NCBI GenBank assembly: GCA_049302755.1
Contig: JBAQMK010000004.1
Coordinates: 1 to 64,000 of the forward strand
Direction: 5' to 3'
Source: UBA2211 sp049302755
GTDB taxonomy: Bacteria > Patescibacteriota > Minisyncoccia > Minisyncoccales > Minisyncoccaceae
Length of the DNA: 64,000 nt
This document shows positions 57,808 through 64,000 of this stretch, piece by piece. Position numbers and translations under genes: made by a program. Each line of letters starts with the position of its first letter. The stretch's first letter is position 1. The notes beneath the pieces are model-generated. The model saw nothing but the letters and a program-made list of their open reading frames with translations, was not told the origin of the DNA and did no database searches.

Positions 57808-58410
57808 CTATTTGTTTATCGAAATCGCCGAATGAAATCTTTGAATCGCAGTGAAGTTTGATGATACGGCAATTATCGCTATCACGTAAGTCATGTATAA
57901 ATAATTCGGATACATGACTCCTAGAATCAAAGCGACAAAAATTAAAATTAATCTCTCTCCTCTTGATAATAATCCTCCTTTTAATTCTTGATTAACTAAA
58001 TCTTTTTCTTTAGCTGCCGCTTTAACGTAAGTTGTAACTACTGAACCGAAAATTGCTAAATAGACCCAGGCATATCCGGGAATAAAAACAGTCGGAAGGC
58101 TTAAGAACAGCATTCCAAAGAATACTATCCCCTCAACGTATCTATCAAAAACAGTATCCAAATATGCTCCAACCTTACTCGACATATTTTTTGCCCTCGC
58201 CACTGCCCCATCAACAAAATCCAATCCTCCGGCAATTAAAAAGAATATAATCGCTAAAATTAAATTTTCCTGAATCATATACCACAATCCAATTAAAGCA
58301 AAAACTCCGGAAAGATATGTATATTGATTGGGAGTTAAAGGTAAAGCACCAAAAATCTTACCAACTAATTTTTCCAAATCCTTAAACCAATGTCTTTTTG
58401 TGTCTAACAT
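57808..58410 (-). CDS. CDP-alcohol phosphatidyltransferase (possible phosphatidylinositol phosphate synthase)
   Basis: 200 residues, about six transmembrane helices. The family motif D(x2)DG(x2)AR(x8)G(x3)D(x3)D is complete in DFVDGAVARAKNMSSKVGAY and the following LDTVFDR. Enzymes of this family transfer a phosphatidyl group from CDP-diacylglycerol to an alcohol. Because it lies in one operon with inositol-1-phosphate synthase, inositol 1-phosphate is the likely acceptor, as in mycobacterial and archaeal PIP synthases. A PgsA-like role (glycerol phosphate) is the alternative. Confidence 0.85.
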   Translation of the reverse strand: MLDTKRHWFKDLEKLVGKIFGALPLTPNQYTYLSGVFALIGLWYMIQENLILAIIFFLIAGGLDFVDGAVARAKNMSSKVGAYLDTVFDRYVEGIVFFGMLFLSLPTVFIPGYAWVYLAIFGSVVTTYVKAAAKEKDLVNQELKGGLLSRGERLILIFVALILGVMYPNYLYMTYVIAIIAVSSNFTAIQRFHSAISINK

Positions 58411-58452
58411 TTTAATAAATAATTATATTAAACTAAAACAGCTAAAAAGCTG

Positions 58453-58752
58453 TTATAGTTTCTGTATTAAATCTGAAGAATAACTCTTCATCGCTTCCAA
58501 TTCTTTTTTTCCTTTTTCGGTGATTTTGTAAGCCTTCTTTCCGGCTAATTTTTCTCTGCTTACATATCCGTCGTTCTTCAATCTAAATAAAACACTTTTA
58601 ACCATTAACTCATTAGGAAGAAAACCGAACTTTTCAAAAATCAATCTTGAAACATCTTCTTCTTGAATTTCAGCTTCTTTTCCGAGTGAAAGAATGTATG
58701 TCCAAATATTTCCCTCGGTCACTGAATTGATGAATCTTTTAATTGGTTCCAT
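58453..58752 (-). CDS. PadR-like transcriptional regulator
   Basis: 99 residues. Winged helix with the PadR layout: SLGKEAEIQEEDVSRLIFEK, FLPNELMVKSVLFRLKNDGY (recognition helix and wing start) and YKITEKGKKELEAMKS. No C-terminal dimerisation domain of the long PadR type. A paralogue (59991, +) lies divergently across ino1; both begin with the PFxRL/EPIKRFINSVT-like leader before an N/E-xWxYIL motif. In an operon with ino1 and the phosphatidyltransferase, so it probably regulates them. Confidence 0.8.
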   Translation of the reverse strand: MEPIKRFINSVTEGNIWTYILSLGKEAEIQEEDVSRLIFEKFGFLPNELMVKSVLFRLKNDGYVSREKLAGKKAYKITEKGKKELEAMKSYSSDLIQKL

Positions 58753-58771
58753 AGTTTTTTATTTTATTGTA

Positions 58772-59914
58772 TTATCTTTCTCTTTTGTTGGCAATGAATT
58801 CTTCAATCATTTCCCTGGCTTTCTCATCGGTAAACTGAGTCATCGGATGTTTCATGAAGTAAGCCGAAGAAGATAATAAGGTACCGCCGATTCCCCTGTC
58901 CAAACCGATCTTCAATAACCTGATAGCATCGATAACACAACCGGCTGAGTTGGGAGAATCTTCAACTGACAATCTTAATTCCAATTCAATCGGAACGTTG
59001 CCGAACTTTCTTCCTTCCATACGAATAAAGCAAACTTTATTATCCTTTAAGAAAGGAACCCAGTCTGACGGACCGACGTGTAAATTGTCATAGCTTAATC
59101 TTTTGGCTAATTGAGATTCAACTGCCTCGGTCTTTGATAATTTTTTAGATTTCAATCTGTTCTTTTCAAGCATGTTTAAGAAATCTGTGTTTCCGCCGAC
59201 ATTCAATTGATATGATCGGTCGATAGTTACACCTCTCTCGGCAAACAAGTGAGACAAAACTCGGTGAGTGATGGTTGCTCCGATTTGTGATTTAATATCG
59301 TCTCCGATACAAGGAATTCCCTTGTCTCTGAATTTCTTTTCCCATTTAGCATCAGAACAAATGAAAATCGGCATACAGTTAACAAGAGCAACGCCAGCGT
59401 CCAAAGCTGCTTGAGCATAATATTCAACTGCTTTTTGCGAACCGACCGGCATGTAGTTAACCAAAACATCGGCTTTTGTTCTCTTTAGTTCTTCAACAAT
59501 ATCAACCGGCTTCTTGTCTGAAGGCAAGAAAGTCTGGTCATCGGGATAATTCTTCATGTGGTCAGCAACTCCGTCTAATATTTTTCCCATCTTCACTGTA
59601 ACTCCGGTCTTGGGAATATCGCTGCAAAATATTTTTGTACAATTCGGCTTTTCAAATATCGCCTCGGAAACATCTTTTCCCACCTTTCTTTTATCAATAT
59701 CGAAACAAGCGACAATTTTAATATCCGATATCTTGTATCCTCCTAAAATGTTGTGCATCAAGCCAGGAACTATTTCATCATCATCTTTGACGTTCTTGTA
59801 GTAATAAATTCCCTGAACTAAAGAACTGGCGCAGTTGCCTAGCCCGGCAATCGCAATCCTGATTTCCTTTTTATTTCCCGAAGCCTTAACTGACTTCACT
59901 GATTTTTTTGCCAT
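58772..59914 (-). CDS. ino1: Inositol-1-phosphate synthase
   Basis: 380 residues. NAD-dependent enzyme converting glucose 6-phosphate to inositol 1-phosphate. Motifs: GLGNCASSLVQGIYYY (dinucleotide fold), DVLVNYMPVGSQKAVEYYAQ, GIPCIGDDIKSQIGATITHR (signature) and NVGGNTDFLNML. Length and motifs fit the short actinobacterial/archaeal class rather than the ~530-residue eukaryotic one. First gene of an operon with padR and the phosphatidyltransferase; its promoter overlaps a palindrome (59953-59972). Confidence 0.94.
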   Translation of the reverse strand: MAKKSVKSVKASGNKKEIRIAIAGLGNCASSLVQGIYYYKNVKDDDEIVPGLMHNILGGYKISDIKIVACFDIDKRKVGKDVSEAIFEKPNCTKIFCSDIPKTGVTVKMGKILDGVADHMKNYPDDQTFLPSDKKPVDIVEELKRTKADVLVNYMPVGSQKAVEYYAQAALDAGVALVNCMPIFICSDAKWEKKFRDKGIPCIGDDIKSQIGATITHRVLSHLFAERGVTIDRSYQLNVGGNTDFLNMLEKNRLKSKKLSKTEAVESQLAKRLSYDNLHVGPSDWVPFLKDNKVCFIRMEGRKFGNVPIELELRLSVEDSPNSAGCVIDAIRLLKIGLDRGIGGTLLSSSAYFMKHPMTQFTDEKAREMIEEFIANKRER

Positions 59915-59952
59915 ATTTGATAAAAACTATTATAATTAATTATATATACCTG

Positions 59953-59981
59953 TATTTTACACCGGTAAAATAGTTTGTCAA
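59953..59981 (-). promoter_or_regulatory. ino1 promoter with a PadR-like operator palindrome
   Basis: Minus strand promoter TTGACA (59976-59981), 16 bp, TAAAAT (59954-59959). A perfect inverted repeat with eight-base arms (TATTTTAC and GTAAAATA, four bases between) spans 59953-59972 and covers the -10 and spacer. On the plus strand the same DNA offers TTTACA-17 bp-CAATAT for the divergent padR gene. Repressor binding here would control both directions. Confidence 0.7.
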
Positions 59982-59990
59982 TATATATTT

Positions 59991-60293
59991 ATGACTCCTT
60001 TTGAAAGACTAACCAAATCAAACACCAAAGAAAATCTTTGGATCTATATCTTAGCCACCCTAAAAAAGCATTCTAACTATGCCTGGGATTTGCATTCTTC
60101 AATTGAAAAAGATTTCGGCTTCAAGCCGGGCAATATTACTCCCTATCGCGTCCTTTATCGATTAGAAGAACAAGGTTTTGTTAAAAGCGAAGCCGAAGAA
60201 AGGAGAAGGGTTTACAAAATCACCGAAATGGGCGAAAAGGAATTAGACAAGGTAAAAGACTTCTATTCGGAAGTCTTAAAAAAGATAAGCTAA
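59991..60293 (+). CDS. PadR-like transcriptional regulator (paralogue)
   Basis: 100 residues. Winged helix: WIYILATLKKHSNYAWDLHS, FGFKPGNITPYRVLYRLEEQ, GFVKSEAEERRRVYKITEMG and a C-terminal helix. Starts at ATG about ten bases after the likely RNA start, so nearly leaderless. Divergent from ino1, across the palindromic operator; autoregulation is inferred. The next gene starts two bases after its stop. Confidence 0.82.
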   Translation: MTPFERLTKSNTKENLWIYILATLKKHSNYAWDLHSSIEKDFGFKPGNITPYRVLYRLEEQGFVKSEAEERRRVYKITEMGEKELDKVKDFYSEVLKKIS

Positions 60294-60295
60294 GT

Positions 60296-60739
60296 ATGGA
60301 AAAAGAGAAAAAAACAAAAGAAGAAAAAGAGACCGACATCCAGCAAATCGTCAATCATTTTTTCTATACCAAGGGCTTCTCTCTTGACGAAATCAAAGAA
60401 TCAGCTAAAAAGAAGAAGATAATCTATTCTAGGTTTACCAGGCCGGGCAAGGAATTGCTTGATTTGGCCGGTTCGGTAGAAAAAGCCAAAGAAGCGATGA
60501 CGACGGTTGCTAATTGGGCCAAATCCCGTAATCTTGATTATTCAATCGAAACGGTTTTCAAGAAATGGTTGGAATTGGGAAAACTGAAACCTAAGGAAAT
60601 CGTTAAGAAACCTTATTATCGAAACCAGCCCATGATTTGGTCACAAACCAAAAGAAAATGGTATGTCATCGATGATGGAGGAGAATGGCTTGAATATGCC
60701 GACAAAGAAAACAAGATTGAATGGAGAATCGAAAAATAA
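60296..60739 (+). CDS. Conserved-looking hypothetical protein, cotranscribed with padR and efp
   Basis: 147 residues, highly charged, helical. A Lys/Glu-rich N-terminus is followed by VNHFFYTKGFSLDEIKESAK, SRFTRPGKELLDLAGSVEKA and a Trp-rich end (MIWSQTKRKWYVIDDGGEWL). No known family. Two bases after padR and 18 before efp. No SD. Confidence 0.65.
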   Translation: MEKEKKTKEEKETDIQQIVNHFFYTKGFSLDEIKESAKKKKIIYSRFTRPGKELLDLAGSVEKAKEAMTTVANWAKSRNLDYSIETVFKKWLELGKLKPKEIVKKPYYRNQPMIWSQTKRKWYVIDDGGEWLEYADKENKIEWRIEK

Positions 60740-60757
60740 TAAATTAAAAATAAAAAA

Positions 60758-61318
60758 ATGTTGTCATACGCAGAATTAAACAGAGGAGTAATTATTGTTA
60801 TCAATGATCAGCCTTACGAAATAGTCGAAGCCTTGAATACATTTAAAGGCAGGGGTCATTCTTATCTTCAAATGAAATTAAGAAACTTAATAAACGGCGC
60901 TGTTATTTCAAAAACAGCTCAACCAAGAGACACCTTTGAAGAAGCTGATGTTGAAGAAAAGGAAGCTAAATTCATTTTTGGAAATAAAGGAAAATATACT
61001 TTTAGCGATATTAAAGGTAAAAGATTCGAATTAACTGAAGAGCAAGTCGGAGAAAAAGCTAAATTCCTCAAAGCTAATGAAGAGGTAAAGACTATTCTTT
61101 TTGATGACAAAATTATTAATGTAATTATTCCCATCAAAGTCCAATTAAAAGTTACTGAAGTTCCGCCGGGAGTAAAAGGAGATCGAGCTCAATCGGGAAC
61201 CAAATTAGTAACCTTGGAAACCGGAGCAAAGATAGACGCTCCTTTGTTTGTAAATGAAGACGATGTGATTGAAATAAATACCGAAAGCTCAACCTACGTC
61301 AGAAGAGTGAATGAATAA
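60758..61318 (+). CDS. efp: Elongation factor P
   Basis: 186 residues, three beta-barrel domains: N-terminal KOW-like (LNRGVIIVINDQPYEIVEAL), LRNLINGAVISKTAQPRDTF, central EKEAKFIFGNKGKYTF and C-terminal VPPGVKGDRAQSGTKLVTLE. EF-P relieves stalling at polyproline. The residue at the tip of the domain I loop (KGRGHSY) appears to be Arg instead of Lys34, so EpmA-type lysylation is not expected; the Arg could be unmodified or glycosylated. Confidence 0.96.
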   Translation: MLSYAELNRGVIIVINDQPYEIVEALNTFKGRGHSYLQMKLRNLINGAVISKTAQPRDTFEEADVEEKEAKFIFGNKGKYTFSDIKGKRFELTEEQVGEKAKFLKANEEVKTILFDDKIINVIIPIKVQLKVTEVPPGVKGDRAQSGTKLVTLETGAKIDAPLFVNEDDVIEINTESSTYVRRVNE

Positions 61319-61323
61319 CAAAA

Positions 61324-61342
61324 CCGCCGATCATCTCGGCGG
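61324..61342 (+). terminator. efp terminator
   Basis: CCGCCGA/TCGGCGG hairpin with five-base loop, then CTTTTTTT on the plus strand. It overlaps the 3' end region of the facing ftrB gene only by a few bases. Confidence 0.85.
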
Positions 61343-61348
61343 CTTTTT

Positions 61349-61618
61349 TTATTTTACAAATAAATTACAAAGACAGTGTCCGTCTTTTGCAACTTCGTCC
61401 TCGTGATAAATGCAAGGACAAATTATCTTTTTATCCTCTTCCTTATCCCCCGTTACTTTTCGGCAAGGACAATATATTTCTCCGAACTTTTCTTTACGCA
61501 TTAATAATCCTTTAACTAACCCTAAAACAATAGCATCGTTGGGATTAAGCTTGAATCCTTTGCTCTTAGCATGCTCATCGCTTTTTTTTGTTAATTCTTC
61601 AATATCTTTTTCTTCCAT
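61349..61618 (-). CDS. ftrB: Ferredoxin-thioredoxin reductase catalytic chain-like protein
   Basis: 89 residues. The cysteine pattern YCPCRKVTG...ICPCIYHEDEV...GHCLCNLF is that of the FTR catalytic subunit: CPC, CPC and CxC motifs bind a 4Fe-4S cluster next to a redox-active disulfide. FTR passes electrons from ferredoxin to thioredoxin. The trxA gene starts one base upstream of this gene's... the two are adjacent and codirectional (trxA first), supporting the pairing. No variable FTR subunit is seen. Confidence 0.88.
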   Translation of the reverse strand: MEEKDIEELTKKSDEHAKSKGFKLNPNDAIVLGLVKGLLMRKEKFGEIYCPCRKVTGDKEEDKKIICPCIYHEDEVAKDGHCLCNLFVK

Positions 61619-61619
61619 A

Positions 61620-61961
61620 TTAAATTTTTGAATTTATCCAGTTCTTAATTTCTTCTTCCTGTTTTAAACCGACAAATTTATCTTTAACTTCCCCGTTGAT
61701 AAACAAAACAACGGTAGGAATCCTATCAACTCCGAACATGTCTCCAGTTTTAGGATTCTTATCCAAATCCATCTTATAGAAATCTACTTTACCGGCATAT
61801 TCTTCCGAAAGCTTTTCGATAATCGGTCCCAACATTTTGCAAGGAGGACACCATTCGGTAAAAATATCTACCAAGACCGGTTTGTCATTGCTTTTTACCG
61901 CTGATTCAAAAGTATCATCTGTTAAAATATTCATCTTTTTGTCTATTATTTTTATAACCAT
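61620..61961 (-). CDS. trxA: Thioredoxin
   Basis: 113 residues. Thioredoxin fold with active site FTEWCPPCKMLGPIIEKLSE (WCPPC rather than WCGPC), DLDKNPKTGDMFGVDRIPTV with cis-Pro, and FINGEVKDKFVGLK. The change of Gly to Pro in the CxxC loop shifts redox potential in known variants. The ATG at 61961 (MVIKIIDKKMNIL, context TATAATATGG) is preferred; MNIL at 61934 is an alternative. Directly followed by ftrB. Confidence 0.92.
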   Translation of the reverse strand: MVIKIIDKKMNILTDDTFESAVKSNDKPVLVDIFTEWCPPCKMLGPIIEKLSEEYAGKVDFYKMDLDKNPKTGDMFGVDRIPTVVLFINGEVKDKFVGLKQEEEIKNWINSKI

Positions 61962-61990
61962 ATTATACATGGAAATAAAAAAAGGGGCAA

Positions 61991-62431
61991 TTAATTTTGC
62001 TCTTTTTTCCCTCCGCGGTCTCCCACAGATACAGCTTTTGTCCGGATTCTTTTTTCCAGCCAAGGATTGATATTTTTCTCGTTAAGTTTTCTAAATCCTT
62101 GAAGGACGATTTCCATGATTTCTTCCGTGGAAATTTCTTTTCCGCTCAAAGTACCTTTATTTATTTTGCGATAGCAATAGATAAAGGCTCTGAGTATCGC
62201 ATTTTCCATTTCTCGAATAAGTACTTCGATTTTATCATGGCAATCCCTACAGACGTAAACAATGATTTTATTGTTTCCGAACACGGCTCGCTTGTATACG
62301 TGGTGTTCCGATAAGGCAATGTTTTCTTTTTTACAGATTGGACATCTTCCTATCTTGAAAAAATGGTAACCATTTCCGTTCCCATTTCCATTGCCATTGT
62401 TCCCATTACGTTTCTTTCCGTTTCTAGTCAA
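61991..62431 (-). CDS. HNH-like zinc protein with Asn-Gly repeats, SD-led cassette
   Basis: 146 residues. A low-complexity N-terminus (NGNGNGNGNG, residues ~11-20) is followed by a zinc-finger/HNH-like unit: GRCPICKKENIALSEHHVYK (CxxC, HH) and YVCRDCHDKIE (CxxCH). The rest is a helix-rich basic region. HNH nuclease activity is possible but the usual N residue is unclear. Starts at TTG (62431), with GGAGG seven bases upstream. Promoter and long 5' hairpin precede it. Confidence 0.65.
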   Translation of the reverse strand: MTRNGKKRNGNNGNGNGNGNGYHFFKIGRCPICKKENIALSEHHVYKRAVFGNNKIIVYVCRDCHDKIEVLIREMENAILRAFIYCYRKINKGTLSGKEISTEEIMEIVLQGFRKLNEKNINPWLEKRIRTKAVSVGDRGGKKEQN

Positions 62432-62460
62432 ACTAAATCCTCCAAAATTAATAAATGTAA

Positions 62461-62519
62461 TGGAACCTGAATTATCAAGATTCCAAGTATAATTTAAACC
62501 CTTAAGAAGGATATGTCAA
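62461..62519 (-). promoter_or_regulatory. Promoter and 5'-terminal hairpin of the 61991 gene
   Basis: Minus strand: TTGACA (62514-62519), 17 bp, TAAATT (62491-62496). The RNA would start with a ten-pair hairpin (62461-62485, one bulge, loop TAAT). Confidence 0.65.
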
Positions 62520-62520
62520 A

Positions 62521-62721
62521 CTACTCCTTTTCTATATCCTTTTTAATCTCCTCAAACTCATTTTCAATCTCTTTAAATTGTTTCTTAGCTTCTTTGATGA
62601 TTCCAGCTGCTTCCTTCACCTTTTCAAGACCTTCTTCAACATCAACCTCCTCCTGTTTTTCAAACCACTCGGCAATTAAAGATAACTTTTTAAGACTTTG
62701 GTTAAGATTTTTTTCCTTCAT
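62521..62721 (-). CDS. xseB: Exodeoxyribonuclease VII small subunit
   Basis: 66 residues, helical. Family features: SLKKLSLIAEWFEKQEEVDV, LEKVKEAAGIIKEAKKQFKE, ending IEKE. Overlaps the end of xseA by 20 bases. Together they degrade single-stranded DNA. Confidence 0.88.
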   Translation of the reverse strand: MKEKNLNQSLKKLSLIAEWFEKQEEVDVEEGLEKVKEAAGIIKEAKKQFKEIENEFEEIKKDIEKE

Positions 62722-63937
62722 TTTTTTGTATTTTTTTAATCTGCGTATTAATTATTCCGTTAAATACTTTTAAATCAATAATGTCTTCGACTTTCACATC
62801 ATTGATGTTTTTAATCACTCCTTTTTTGTTTGTCGCGATGCAGTATCCTAATTTCAAATTCCTTTCCGGGTCGTTTTGATTAATTATCTTCTCAATGTTC
62901 TCTAATTTATCTCTCATTTTATCAATTTCATTCTCAAGAATTTTAGGAATCACCGACTTAATCCTGTATTCAATCATTTTAAATAAAGAAATTACTTTCT
63001 CTAATTTATCTTTTATCTTTAAAAATAAATTATTGATTCTGTATTTCGAACTTCTCAAAGAAGAAGAAAAAGAATTGAAGATTTCCCTTTCTCTGGCTTT
63101 TAATTCCGACTCTGCTTCCTGCCAGGATTGATTCAAAAGGTTCGCCGCCGCAGTCGGAGTCGAAACCATCTTGTCGGCTGCCAAAGCTAATAACGGCACA
63201 TCCTTGTCGTGGCCAATGGCTGCAATTACCGGAAAAGGAAGACTATTGACTTCCCTTATCAATACCTCATTATTAAAGGCTAAAAACGACTCCAGAGAGC
63301 CTCCGCCACGCATAATGACAAGAACATCAATATCAGCCTTCTTTATCGTCTTAACACTGTTTAAGAGGTCCTTGACCGCCTCCAATCCTTCGACTCGGGA
63401 GTCGATAAACTTGATTTGGAAACCGAATCTTCCCAAATTGTTCAAGAAATCGGAAATAACCGCTCCCTGCTTAGAAGTAATGATCCCCACTCTTTTAACA
63501 AAAGAAGGAATTTCTTTCTTTTTTTCCAAATCAAATAATCCCTCGTCTTCTAATTTTTTCTTTAATTTCTCGTATTCCTTTTTCAGTTCTCCCTCACCCA
63601 TCAACTGGATTGTTTTCGCCTTGAAGCTTAGTCTTCCGGTTGGAGGATAAACATCGGGAATTCCTCTAGCGGTAATTTCTAATCCTTCTTTCAATTCCAC
63701 TCCGCATAATCTGTAATCGTTATTCCAAATAACGCAAGACAAAACACTTTTGTCTTTTTTGTCTTTCAAAGAAAAATAAACATGCCCGACCGAGCTGATT
63801 TTAACTTCCGAAACTTCTCCTACTATTCTGGCTTCAAAAGAATTAAGGATTCCGTTCAATAATTTAAGATAAGCGGAAATAGAAAGAATATTATTCTCCA
63901 AAAGTTCTTTTACCGCTGATTTGCCTTTTTGTTCCAT
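62702..63937 (-). CDS. xseA: Exodeoxyribonuclease VII large subunit
   Basis: 411 residues. N-terminal OB fold (ILSISAYLKLLNGILNSFEA...VYFSLKDKKDKSVLSCVIW), catalytic region with RVGIITSKQGAVISDFLNNL, VLVIMRGGGSLESFLAFN and FPVIAAIGHDKDVPLLALAA, coiled coil and a C-terminal LGYCIATNKKGVIKN. Complete. Unlike most conserved genes here it has an SD (GAGGAG, four to seven bases before ATG). Confidence 0.95.
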   Translation of the reverse strand: MEQKGKSAVKELLENNILSISAYLKLLNGILNSFEARIVGEVSEVKISSVGHVYFSLKDKKDKSVLSCVIWNNDYRLCGVELKEGLEITARGIPDVYPPTGRLSFKAKTIQLMGEGELKKEYEKLKKKLEDEGLFDLEKKKEIPSFVKRVGIITSKQGAVISDFLNNLGRFGFQIKFIDSRVEGLEAVKDLLNSVKTIKKADIDVLVIMRGGGSLESFLAFNNEVLIREVNSLPFPVIAAIGHDKDVPLLALAADKMVSTPTAAANLLNQSWQEAESELKAREREIFNSFSSSLRSSKYRINNLFLKIKDKLEKVISLFKMIEYRIKSVIPKILENEIDKMRDKLENIEKIINQNDPERNLKLGYCIATNKKGVIKNINDVKVEDIIDLKVFNGIINTQIKKIQKNEGKKS

Positions 63938-63947
63938 AAACTCCTCT

Positions 63948-64000
63948 TATTTCTTCTCGTGTTTCATTTTCGCGACTACCGCATTCTTTCTGTAATTACA
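63948..64000 (-). CDS. 3' end of an unidentified gene (truncated by window edge)
   Basis: The last 17 codons of a minus-strand frame, reading CNYRKNAVVAKMKHEKK and a TAA stop, ten bases before the xseA start. Basic C-terminus, perhaps a ribosomal or other RNA-binding protein; too short to name. It indicates that xseA is not first in its operon. Confidence 0.45.

Noticed and set aside
62370..62400. GGN-type microsatellite in the NGNGNG stretch as a regulatory repeat
   Set aside because: It is in frame within the HNH-like gene and explained as a low-complexity N-terminal linker, though length variation is possible.
62389..62431. Longer thioredoxin frame to 62063 with Cys-rich N-terminus
   Set aside because: The extension is antisense-free but overlaps the 3' end of the HNH-like gene and its terminator; the thioredoxin fold begins at the ATG at 61961 or 61934.
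63171..63650. Plus-strand 159-residue frame
   Set aside because: Antisense of xseA.
1..64000. CRISPR array, insertion sequence, prophage or integrase
   Set aside because: No regularly spaced direct repeats, transposase, integrase or phage structural genes were seen.

Overview
The window is AT-rich, gene-dense DNA that reads as a piece of a Patescibacteria (Candidate Phyla Radiation) chromosome, most likely of the Parcubacteria. The signs are short intergenic gaps, compact core enzymes (ThrRS without its TGS domain, a minimal ribosomal-protein set), a complete murein pathway segment using a MurL-like epimerase, GatCAB transamidation in place of GlnRS/AsnRS, and families typical of that group (khpA beginning MAEAKD, DUF5667, small 5' leaders ending in TATATG). 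TGA is used as a stop (gatA, mraY) and Trp is read by a CCA anticodon, so recoding as in Gracilibacteria is unlikely. No rRNA, CRISPR array, transposase or integrase was seen.

Layout. 1-3150: truncated restriction-type protein and a large membrane protein. 3160-7140: tRNA-Trp/Thr/Tyr, rpmG and the rpmF-nusB-rnc-rpsP-khpA-trmD cluster. 7190-9600: orphan genes around a structured, terminator-ended candidate ncRNA. 9650-13990: Cys-rich microprotein, secreted coiled-coil protein, ArsM, Dus, YdeI-like protein, RNase HII. 14030-23710 (+ strand): beta-helix protein, DnaE, ThrRS, secreted DUF5667/Kazal/DUF333 protein, MiaB-MiaA fusion. 23730-31200: orphan genes and the secE-nusG-rplK-dcd-tmk-deoC-gatB run. 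31300-35700: gyrB, tRNA-His, HNH protein, tRNA-Arg, orphan gene with a probable frameshift, pilin-like lipo/anchored protein, tRNA-Asp, tRNA-Met, initiator tRNA. 35780-41490: gatC-gatA, gltX, murG. 41500-55900: two two-component modules, ftsW, murD, murL, mraY, D,D-carboxypeptidase, non-discriminating AspRS, murC, thpR. 55940-64000: PHP phosphoesterase, HAD hydrolase, inositol-phosphate lipid operon with PadR-type regulators, efp, FTR-thioredoxin pair, HNH-like protein, xseB-xseA.

How the parts work together. GltX plus AspRS plus GatCAB give Gln-tRNA and Asn-tRNA by misacylation and amidation. MurC, MurD, MurL, MraY, MurG, FtsW and the carboxypeptidase cover most cytoplasmic and membrane steps of murein synthesis. 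Ino1 and a CDP-alcohol phosphatidyltransferase suggest an inositol phospholipid, under a PadR-like operator.

The most unusual feature is a split in expression style. Nearly all conserved genes lack a Shine-Dalgarno sequence and start at a bare (A)TAATATATG-type context. About fourteen orphan genes scattered through the window instead have strong consensus promoters (TTGACA, 16-18 bp, TATAAT-like), often a hairpin at or near the predicted RNA 5' end, a strong SD (AGGTG, GGAGG, AGGAG) and usually their own terminator. They look like a dispersed set of autonomous expression cassettes. All readings are by eye; no alignment, folding or database search was possible.
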